From positions 1 to 5,000 of the forward strand of contig DAHVAI010000332.1 in NCBI GenBank assembly GCA_027314685.1: 5,000 nucleotides of DNA. The letters run 5' to 3'. The translations under genes were made by a program, and so were the position numbers. This document shows positions 1 to 5,000 of this stretch, piece by piece (the stretch's first letter is position 1; the number at the start of each line of letters is the position of its first letter). Under the pieces are notes generated by a model. That model was not told where the DNA came from, made no database searches, and was given only the letters and a program-made list of their open reading frames with translations. Source of the stretch: Nitrososphaerota archaeon (GTDB taxonomy: Archaea > Thermoproteota > Nitrososphaeria > Nitrososphaerales > CADDZS01).

Positions 1-972
1 TGTTACCTTGAACAGATGTTGATTGAGTGCTCCTTTCCCAAAAGTCCAAATCAAAACCTCCAAGCTCCCAGACCAAGAAAACAGCACATCTCCATCATGA
101 ATAACATATTCTTCAGGGATGTTTGCACTTACCATGTCTGAAGAATCGGTTATCCCCTGTCTTAGCTCTCTAATTTTGATGGCAGGAAGGAATTCGGTTT
201 CGTTTTCGATAGGAAAGCTTTGAAGCGCCAATCCATTTAAGAAATCAGCAATCTCATCGATAGGTCTTATCGCCCACCCGTTCGGCAATTGCTTTCTTAG
301 TTGTACATTGTAGACCATCTTTCCGCCAGAGGATTTGTACGGTTTGTCTTCCTCGTTAGGAAATTCAAAATCTATGAACCAGTGTTTGAAGATTGTCTTG
401 CCAATTTCCTCAAGCGTATTGTTCATTTCATGGTTGATGTCGATTTTTGCATCTATGAAGGACAAGAACTCTGATATTTTTCTTTGTTCGGACTCTGGTG
501 GTAATGGTATTGCTAGAGAATTTAATTGGTCTCTTGCGATATTTGGAAATGTCGATCCAGTTGTTATTGACAGAATCCTAGGTAGAATAACGTTAATCAG
601 TCCCATAACAAAATACCGGTATTCTACACCTTTCTTATGACGTAACGATGCGATTCCACGACCAATTGCGTATTCTTGGTCAGCCCAATTCATTCTCCCA
701 GTAGTCGATCCGCGTACACAGAAAAGTATGTCCCATTGCTTAGAAATTTTGCTTGCCTGAGTTGTGTATTGTCTAGGGATCGGGTGGCTGGAAGTGAATT
801 CTGTCGGACCATTTATCAAAGGTAATCCTTTTTTTTCAATATTGCACGATGAACCTGGTGGAGATTGTCCCATGACGATGATCGCGACGCTTCCGAGAGT
901 TCCAACTTGCCAGTCTTGGGGGATCATTCCAATTTCAGTCTGTATGAATTTAGTTTTGGTTGTCGTCTTCAT
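1..972 (-). CDS. hsdS: Type I restriction-modification specificity subunit HsdS (C-terminus beyond window)
   Basis: This is the DNA-recognition subunit of a type I R-M enzyme, which partners HsdM to set the methylated (and, with HsdR, restricted) sequence. The frame is open for 324 codons and runs off the left edge without a stop. Residues 12-28 ([17 protein letters not shown]) are the usual opening of a target-recognition domain, and '[22 protein letters not shown]' at 138-159 closes it. The central conserved helix follows at about 157-205, with '[19 protein letters not shown]' and '[19 protein letters not shown]'. A second recognition domain starts at about 229 ([19 protein letters not shown]), and its '[11 protein letters not shown]' stretch lies at 293-303. 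HsdS proteins are usually about 400-450 residues, so roughly the last quarter is missing. The ATG at 972 overlaps the hsdM stop in ATGA, which supports this start and suggests translational coupling. The family call is very secure; the target sequence cannot be read from the protein. Confidence 0.96.
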   Translation of the reverse strand, partial: MKTTTKTKFIQTEIGMIPQDWQVGTLGSVAIIVMGQSPPGSSCNIEKKGLPLINGPTEFTSSHPIPRQYTTQASKISKQWDILFCVRGSTTGRMNWADQEYAIGRGIASLRHKKGVEYRYFVMGLINVILPRILSITTGSTFPNIARDQLNSLAIPLPPESEQRKISEFLSFIDAKIDINHEMNNTLEEIGKTIFKHWFIDFEFPNEEDKPYKSSGGKMVYNVQLRKQLPNGWAIRPIDEIADFLNGLALQSFPIENETEFLPAIKIRELRQGITDSSDMVSANIPEEYVIHDGDVLFSWSGSLEVLIWTFGKGALNQHLFKVT

Positions 973-2561
973 ACATTAAACCCGATACTCTCTAAATTCT
1001 TCTTTATCTCAACATCTAACTTCCGACCTTGCATCATTTGCTCCGAAAGTTCAGCAGTCAATCGATTCATCTTTTCTTCAAATATTTCTTCATCGTCTTC
1101 TTCCACTTCTGCTCCCACATATGTGCCAGGTGTCAGAATCCATCGCTGCTTCCTTATTTCGTCCAATGAAGCAGATTTACAAAAACCTGGAATGCCGTCA
1201 TACTTTTTATCTTTGACTTCTCCTCTCCAAGAATGATAAGTTTCCGAAATCTTCCCGATGTCATCATCCGTTAGTTCTCTGTGTCTTCTATCAACCATGA
1301 CTCCAAGATTGCGAGCGTCTATGAAAAGCACCTGCCCGCTCCTAGCCCTAAACTTGTGGTTTCTCTTATCACGGGAAATGAACCATAAGCAAGCGGGTAT
1401 CGTCGTATTGTAGAATAATTGAGAAGGCAAAGCTACTATGCAATCGACCAAGTCAGCATCGATTAAGTTTTTGCGAATCTCTCCTTCGTTCGAAGTGCTT
1501 GAAGACATCGAACCATTTGCCAAGACGAATCCCGCAATTCCAGTAGGTGAGAGATGATGTACGAAATGTTGCACCCAAGCAAAGTTGGCGTTTCCTGTTG
1601 GTGGAATCCCAAACTTCCATCTCACGTCGTCCTGCAAGAGCTCTCCGCCCCAGTCGCTGTCGTTGAAGGGCGGATTTGCAAGGATATAATCTGCCTTCAG
1701 ATCCTTGAACTGGTCATCTCGAAAGGAATCGCCCCACTCAATATTCGCCTCAATGCCCCTGATGACTATATTCATCTTAGCTAAACGCCAAGTTGTCTGA
1801 TTGCTCTCCTGCCCATAAACAGAAACATCTCCAATCTTCCCCCCGTGCGCTTCAACAAATTTCTCACTCTGGACGAACATTCCCCCGGAACCACAACATG
1901 GGTCGAAGATTCGTCCCTTGAATGGCTCTAGCATCTCGACAAGAAGCTTGACAATACTTCTTGGAGTGTAGAACTGACCTCCTTTCTTACCTTCAGCATC
2001 AGCAAATTGTCCTAGGAAATATTCGTAAACTCGTCCGAGGATATCCTTGCTCCTGTTTTCTTTATCTCCTAACCCAATTGTTCCAATCAGATCAATTAGC
2101 TCTCCGAGTCTCTGCTTGTTGAGTCCTGGTCTTGAGTAATTCTTCAGAAGAACGCCTTTGAGAGAACGGTTGTCCCTTTCTATGACATCCATTGCTTCGT
2201 CAATTAGTTTTCCAATTTCAGGTTTCTTTGCATTCTTCTCTAAGTAATCCCATCTAGCTTCTTTAGGAACCCAGAAGACTCTCCTAGAAATGTATTCGTC
2301 GAGATCTTCTGGATCAGAAGTCGGATCCTTCTTTAGTTCTTCATAAATCTCGCTAAAGGCATCGGAAATATATTTCAAAAATATCAGGCCAAGGACTACG
2401 TGCTTGTACTCGGCAGCATCCATATTGCTCCGCATTTTATCGGCTGCTTTCCACAGTTTCTCCTCGAAGCCAAGATTCACGCCATTGTTTAGTGCGATAC
2501 TAGGGTGTTCAAGGCTCGATTGCCCTTGGGCTGATTTTTCAGAACTGGATCTCTTTGGCAA
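969..2561 (-). CDS. hsdM: Type I restriction-modification DNA methyltransferase subunit HsdM
   Basis: This S-adenosylmethionine-dependent N6-adenine methyltransferase is the modification subunit of a type I R-M enzyme and acts as a complex with HsdS. It has 530 residues, normal for the family. The N-terminal helical domain (HsdM_N) covers about 29-170 and opens with '[35 protein letters not shown]' style sequence at 30-64. '[18 protein letters not shown]' at 194-211 precedes SAM-binding motif I, DPCCGSGG, at 220-227. Catalytic motif IV, NPPF, is at 296-299. The C-terminal part includes '[18 protein letters not shown]' at 378-395 and an acidic, probably helical tail at 486-519. All key motifs are intact. 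The start is TTG; no ATG or GTG lies between it and the upstream in-frame stop, and a good Shine-Dalgarno sequence precedes it. The next candidates, GTG at codon 28 and ATG at codon 43, would cut into or lie close to the conserved domain. It is probably co-transcribed with hsdS. Confidence 0.97.
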   Translation of the reverse strand: MPKRSSSEKSAQGQSSLEHPSIALNNGVNLGFEEKLWKAADKMRSNMDAAEYKHVVLGLIFLKYISDAFSEIYEELKKDPTSDPEDLDEYISRRVFWVPKEARWDYLEKNAKKPEIGKLIDEAMDVIERDNRSLKGVLLKNYSRPGLNKQRLGELIDLIGTIGLGDKENRSKDILGRVYEYFLGQFADAEGKKGGQFYTPRSIVKLLVEMLEPFKGRIFDPCCGSGGMFVQSEKFVEAHGGKIGDVSVYGQESNQTTWRLAKMNIVIRGIEANIEWGDSFRDDQFKDLKADYILANPPFNDSDWGGELLQDDVRWKFGIPPTGNANFAWVQHFVHHLSPTGIAGFVLANGSMSSSTSNEGEIRKNLIDADLVDCIVALPSQLFYNTTIPACLWFISRDKRNHKFRARSGQVLFIDARNLGVMVDRRHRELTDDDIGKISETYHSWRGEVKDKKYDGIPGFCKSASLDEIRKQRWILTPGTYVGAEVEEDDEEIFEEKMNRLTAELSEQMMQGRKLDVEIKKNLESIGFNV

Positions 2562-2571
2562 GTATGGGCGT

Positions 2572-2580
2572 CTTCCTTCT
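2572..2580 (-). promoter_or_regulatory. Ribosome binding site of hsdM that supports its TTG start
   Basis: On the minus strand AGAAGGAAG lies ten bases before the TTG at 2561. It is a strong match to the anti-Shine-Dalgarno complement and is the main reason for choosing the non-ATG start. No comparable motif precedes the GTG at codon 28. Confidence 0.6.
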
Positions 2581-2590
2581 CTAAAATTGG

Positions 2591-2608
2591 AATTTTAAGG
2601 GTTTTATG
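2591..2608 (-). promoter_or_regulatory. Possible TATA-box promoter region of hsdMS
   Basis: The minus strand reads CATAAAACCCTTAAAATT here, the most A/T-rich stretch upstream of hsdM. If the host is archaeal, CATAAAAC could act as a TATA box; transcription would then start about 25 bases downstream, leaving a short leader that contains the AGAAGGAAG ribosome site. This rests on composition and spacing only; no BRE or mapped transcript supports it. Confidence 0.25.
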
Positions 2609-2686
2609 AGGTAGATCACGATTAAGGTTCTAGCGACAGTTCAGGATTTGCGCAACCTTTCGTATAACTTTCTACTCAGAGAATGG

Positions 2687-2906
2687 CTAATTGAAGTAAA
2701 GCGGGTCGAGCACGTGCTTCTGCCTGCAAAGTCTAGACTCCTTTTCTTCATCACTCATTTCAATGGAATCTAGCTCCTCCCATGATGCAGCAACCGGACA
2801 GATCGTATATCGCGACAGAAGTGACTCGTGCAAGCGAAGAATCCAAGAAGGTGGGCGGATGGTTTCTCTTAATTGGAGCCCTTCCGTTACTCATCTCATT
2901 ATTCAT
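2687..2906 (-). pseudogene. Small unrecognised gene, apparently frameshifted (72 residues if one base is removed)
   Basis: The stretch between the unknown gene and hsdM has no long frame but is not featureless. A minus-strand frame stays open from GTA at 2890 to TAG at 2687, 67 codons, and its second half is rich in charged residues and protein-like: 'RPPSWILRLHESLLSRYTIC' followed by 'SWEELDSIEMSDEEKESR'. It has no ATG or GTG in its N-terminal part; a TTG 20 codons in would give 48 residues. An ATG at 2906, 14 bases after the TAG at 2921, opens a neighbouring frame (MNNEMSNGRAPIKR...) that ends at 2760. Removing one A from the AAA run at 2863-2865 would join both into a continuous 72-residue product. 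I do not recognise the protein. It may be a degraded gene, an assembly indel, or, less likely, chance. Confidence 0.4.
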
Positions 2907-2920
2907 CTGATAGCACGGGG

Positions 2921-3025
2921 CTATTCTTGAACCCGTACCAATTTTTTCAACCTGTCGAAGACAATGAAATTTTGATTATCCGGATCCACGTCTCCAATTT
3001 CGACATATATTCGATCTTTGTCATT
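2921..3025 (-). other. Out-of-frame C-terminal continuation of the upstream unknown gene
   Basis: In the -1 frame relative to the unknown gene, 34 codons run from AAT at 3025 to TAG at 2921. They read NDKDRIYVEIGDVDPDNQNF followed by IVFDRLKKLVRVQE, which looks like two beta strands around a DPDNQN turn and then a basic helix. This is far more protein-like than the in-frame end (KLETWIRIIKISLSSTG). Inserting one A in the AAA run at 3024-3026 gives '...MPEKDENDKDRIYVEIGD...', a continuous 220-residue protein. The likeliest reading is that this is the true C-terminus, disconnected by a one-base deletion or sequencing error. Confidence 0.6.
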
Positions 3026-3582
3026 TCATCTTTCTCTGGCATTATTACCCTGTAGGCAGGACTGGTTGAAGGAAACCTTTCTTCGACGAACGATTTGAAT
3101 TTGCGCGTGTTTACCTTTTCTGCCAACGATGGAGGAAGCAGTTCTTCCAGCGTAGGAACTCTCTTCTTGGCGTTCTCCTGGGCTTGTTTAGCCTTCTTCG
3201 GATCAATGTTCAATCGCTTGTAAAGAAGTCGGGTCTGCGTCTTCAGATCCCAGCAATCATAACCTCTGAAAAGCAATCTTCCCGAAAACCTGTAACTGCA
3301 ATCCTCGGTCAGTTCGCAAATTGTTAGTTCGTGTTTCCCGTCCTTGAACTCAACTCTTACCTCGAACATTCCTTTGTAAGTGGGGACTGGTACGTAGAGC
3401 ATCAGTGCGCAGAATTTGTCCGGGAACTTCAGATTTCTTTGCTTTGTATATTCCATAGCCTCAGTATAGTCGTTAAGATTTAGGTTTACTTCGCGCAGAA
3501 TAAGTTTGGCATATTTCTCGTGCATGTATTTATCATAGCATTCAATTTTGACCCTGCTTTGTCTTGTTACATAATAGTCCAA
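2947..3582 (-). CDS. Unrecognised protein, frameshifted near its C-terminus
   Basis: As written, this frame encodes 211 residues from a TTG start. An in-frame TAG lies just upstream at about 3603, and no ATG occurs before codon 20. No Shine-Dalgarno sequence is visible, so the start is uncertain. I do not recognise the family. The N-terminal half looks mixed alpha/beta, with strand-like 'FCALMLYVPVPTYKGMFEVRVEF' at 57-79 and 'ELTICEL' at 85-91. 'FRGYDCWDLKTQTRLLYKRLNI' lies at 105-126. A lysine-rich helix is at 127-142 and 'VPTLEELLPPSLAEKV' at 142-157. There is no signal peptide or membrane segment, so it is probably cytosolic. Four cysteines (15, 58, 89, 95) are too scattered for an obvious zinc site. 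From about residue 187 the sequence loses its protein-like character and the -1 frame takes over. It begins 34 bases after the integrase stop, so co-transcription with the integrase is plausible. Confidence 0.65.
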   Translation of the reverse strand: MDYYVTRQSRVKIECYDKYMHEKYAKLILREVNLNLNDYTEAMEYTKQRNLKFPDKFCALMLYVPVPTYKGMFEVRVEFKDGKHELTICELTEDCSYRFSGRLLFRGYDCWDLKTQTRLLYKRLNIDPKKAKQAQENAKKRVPTLEELLPPSLAEKVNTRKFKSFVEERFPSTSPAYRVIMPEKDEMTKIEYMSKLETWIRIIKISLSSTG

Positions 3583-3616
3583 AGTTGCAACCGGGGAACT
3601 CTAATTTGTAATCTGA

Positions 3617-4762
3617 TTAATATCTTGACACTTCACTTGGAGAGGACGGATCATGAGTGATCTGGTTGAGCTGCTGTTGCAATTGGTTAATTGTTTCTTG
3701 GACTTGTGATACCAAGTTCGCTACGTTGTCTGAGATCTGATGATGTGTATTATATTGTGTATCAAAGGCAAGTTTGTTATTCAGGAACAGCAAATAATGT
3801 GGAATCAATTTGCCCTCAAGATAATTGAGGTTGTAAGTATCTGCTTCATGACCTTTGGATTTTTTGGAACCCATCAAGTAGTCCCATTCGTGGTGATCCA
3901 TAGGTGTTTCACTGGCTATGGTTGCGAATCTTTTTCTCAAGTAATGACTGGTAAACGTGACGTTATGCTGTTGTTTAGCATGCAGCGTAATTCTTTTCCA
4001 TAATGTCTCATGATCAGGAAATGGAGTCCCTAGACTCTGGTCCTTGGCAGCGTTTAGAATTCTCTTTTCTAGTGGTAACGGCACCAGAGTTTCATGCTCG
4101 ATTCGACTCTTGTTTTGAAACCAATGGATGTTGATTATGGCAACTTGCGGGTGTGACGTGATATCAATTTGTTCTAATGGCAAGTCTGCCAGTGCTGCAA
4201 TCCTTTGTCCCGAGAATGCTTGAAAGTCGATCAGATCTCGGTGCCTTTGAGGTAGGTCGGCACGAATCTGAGCCAGAATGGGTGCTGGAATGTACTTGGT
4301 CTTCTTCGTTGCAAAGTGTGTCTCGGACTTCGCCACTACATTGCACCTGTTTGCCTTCAGGATACCAATTATTCTGGAAGCCATGCCGTGATGCCATTTG
4401 ATTGGTTCAAGAGTTTCGAATTCCTCTATCTTGTCGTCAAGGGCAAAGTCTTGTGGATAAGCGAGCTTGTATCTGACCAAATTTGTCAATGTGTCTTTCT
4501 CAAAGGGAATTTGCAGAAATTCGAAAAATCGAATTAGTGTTGCTATAGTGGTGCGTTCTGTTTGTGGAGAAAGATATCCTTGATTTCTGTGCCTGTTCTT
4601 TATTTTGATAAAGTATCGCTGTAACGCTTTGTCTTCCAACAGTGTATTTTCTATCCGACGCCTAGCTCGCCAACGTTCTTTTTGCGAATTTCTATGTTTG
4701 AACGGACGAGGTATGGGATTTTTCAGATTGTATTGAATCAGAGCCGCTGTTTGTTTTCTCAT
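3617..4762 (-). CDS. Tyrosine recombinase / phage-type integrase, archaeal-like
   Basis: This is a site-specific DNA recombinase that would cut and rejoin DNA through a phosphotyrosine intermediate, most likely for integration and excision of a mobile element. It has 381 residues, typical size. A very basic N-terminus (22-36) leads into a helical core-binding (SAM-like) domain at about 43-110. The catalytic domain covers about 155-330: Arg187 in 'FSGQRIAALADL', a likely beta-hairpin Lys218 in 'QNKSRIEHETLVPL', His273 and Arg276 in 'SHYLRKRF', and the nucleophile Tyr310 in 'HEADTYNL'. In 'DYLMGSKKS' the position usually held by His or Trp is Ser299. After 345 a tail rich in Gln, Asn and hydrophobic residues looks like a short coiled coil (SDNVANLVSQVQETINQLQQQL, split at 345-364 and onward). 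The ATG at 4762 is preceded by an in-frame TGA 15 bases upstream and lacks a Shine-Dalgarno sequence, so a leaderless or weak start is likely. Confidence 0.88.
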   Translation of the reverse strand: MRKQTAALIQYNLKNPIPRPFKHRNSQKERWRARRRIENTLLEDKALQRYFIKIKNRHRNQGYLSPQTERTTIATLIRFFEFLQIPFEKDTLTNLVRYKLAYPQDFALDDKIEEFETLEPIKWHHGMASRIIGILKANRCNVVAKSETHFATKKTKYIPAPILAQIRADLPQRHRDLIDFQAFSGQRIAALADLPLEQIDITSHPQVAIINIHWFQNKSRIEHETLVPLPLEKRILNAAKDQSLGTPFPDHETLWKRITLHAKQQHNVTFTSHYLRKRFATIASETPMDHHEWDYLMGSKKSKGHEADTYNLNYLEGKLIPHYLLFLNNKLAFDTQYNTHHQISDNVANLVSQVQETINQLQQQLNQITHDPSSPSEVSRY

Positions 4763-4864
4763 GATTCCATGAAAGAGTCACGGACATTCATGACTATTTC
4801 TAGCGGAGTGATCCTTTCAGATGAGAGAGCAAAGAAGAAAGACTTCTTGCTTTGAAGATAGCAA
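4763..4864. promoter_or_regulatory. Divergent intergenic region between integrase and zinc-ribbon gene
   Basis: About 100 bases separate the integrase start from the divergent gene, so both promoters must lie here or extend into a neighbour. No convincing TATA or -10/-35 element stands out. A weak dyad, agtca-N10-tgact, lies at 4776-4795 close to the integrase start and could be an operator, but five-base arms are easily due to chance. No tRNA gene or obvious attachment-site repeat is present. Confidence 0.35.
4830..4854. repeat. Imperfect inverted repeat upstream of the zinc-ribbon gene
   Basis: The arms are caaagaagaa (4830-4839) and ttcttgctttg (4844-4854), separated by agac, giving ten paired bases with a single unpaired g at 4849. 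It sits ten bases before the ATG at 4865. It could be a binding site for a dimeric regulator or a hairpin in the leader; nothing in the sequence decides between these. Confidence 0.5.
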
Positions 4865-5000
4865 ATGAACTGGATAGAATGTAAGAAACACCCAAGCATA
4901 TACTACGATTCGTCGGTCTACGAGAGATGCCCCTCATGTGTCAACGAAGTACTTGGGACTGCTTTGTTCAAATGGGCGATGGTAGACATGGAGAACCTCT
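4865..5000 (+). CDS. Zinc-ribbon-like protein, N-terminal part (continues beyond window)
   Basis: This plus-strand frame starts at ATG 4865, directly after an in-frame TAG at 4859-4861, and stays open for 45 codons to the right edge. It begins MNWIECKKHPSIYYDSSVYE and continues RCPSCVNEVLGTALFKWAMV. Cys6-x2-His9-x12-Cys22-x2-Cys25 is a compact CCHC zinc-binding motif, and 'ERCPSC' is a typical zinc-ribbon knuckle. Two aromatic residues (Tyr13, Tyr14) lie between the ligand pairs. Such modules occur at the N-terminus of DNA- or protein-binding proteins; the rest of the protein is needed to say which. There is no clear Shine-Dalgarno sequence. It diverges from the integrase, so it could be a regulator of the element or a host gene flanking it; both are inferences. 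Confidence 0.7.
   Translation, partial: MNWIECKKHPSIYYDSSVYERCPSCVNEVLGTALFKWAMVDMENL

Noticed and set aside
335..640. Plus-strand frame of 101 codons
   Set aside because: It lies wholly antisense to hsdS, whose minus frame carries clear family motifs; composition is not protein-like.
865..1236. Plus-strand frame of 123 codons, very serine-rich
   Set aside because: Antisense shadow of the hsdS start and the acidic C-terminus of hsdM; the Ser run is the complement of Glu/Asp codons.
2760..2906. 48-codon minus frame from ATG 2906 as a complete small protein
   Set aside because: Its second half (LARVTSVAIYDLSGCC...) is less convincing than the overlapping frame ending at 2687, so I treat only its first codons as a possible true start.
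3011..3035. Programmed -1 ribosomal frameshifting to make the 220-residue product
   Set aside because: The site lacks an X-XXY-YYZ slippery heptamer, and I see no clear stem-loop just downstream; a simple indel explains it better.
2873..3055. Plus-strand 60-codon frame
   Set aside because: Overlaps the frameshift region on the opposite strand; the minus -1 frame here is much more protein-like.
4164..4397. Minus-strand 77-codon frame and the plus-strand frames at 4177-4537
   Set aside because: All lie inside the integrase gene in other frames; the integrase frame carries the catalytic residues.
4763..4864. tRNA gene or attachment site next to the integrase
   Set aside because: No cloverleaf-forming sequence or repeat long enough to be an att core was seen here; the element boundaries are probably outside the window.
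1..5000. CRISPR array or insertion-sequence ends
   Set aside because: No regularly spaced direct repeats and no transposase with terminal inverted repeats were seen.

Overview
The window looks like an accessory (mobile) segment of a prokaryotic chromosome of moderate G+C. I lean towards an archaeon, possibly Nitrososphaerota/Thaumarchaeota. The tyrosine recombinase has an 'SGQR...SHYLRKRF...LMG...HEADTY' arrangement that I associate with archaeal integrases. Two genes have no Shine-Dalgarno sequence, and the divergent right-hand gene opens with a CxxH...CPxC zinc-ribbon signature. This assignment is an inference from family resemblance; no ribosomal or housekeeping marker is present.

Almost everything reads on the minus strand. 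From right to left: an integrase/recombinase (4762-3617); an unrecognised protein (start 3582) whose frame breaks near its C-terminus; a short reading frame with protein-like composition and no usable start in its own frame (about 2906-2687); then a type I restriction-modification pair, hsdM (2561-969) and hsdS (972 to the left edge, incomplete). HsdM and HsdS share an ATGA overlap. Together they form the modification methyltransferase and carry its sequence specificity. The restriction subunit HsdR is not in the window; it could lie to the left of it. At the right edge an incomplete plus-strand gene (from 4865) diverges from the integrase and encodes a small zinc-binding protein; an inverted repeat lies just upstream of it.

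The part most worth a second look is 2687-3582. The 211-residue frame ends in a poor C-terminus, while the -1 frame over the same bases continues in convincing protein sequence to a TAG at 2921. One extra A in the AAA run at 3024-3026 would join them into a 220-residue protein. Fourteen bases after that TAG an ATG opens a second frame, which seems to need a compensating one-base change near 2863-2865 to join a 67-codon open stretch ending at 2687. These are either two decaying genes between the integrase and the R-M operon, or two homopolymer indels in the assembly. If intact, they would be two small unknown genes in the same orientation as the integrase and hsdMS.
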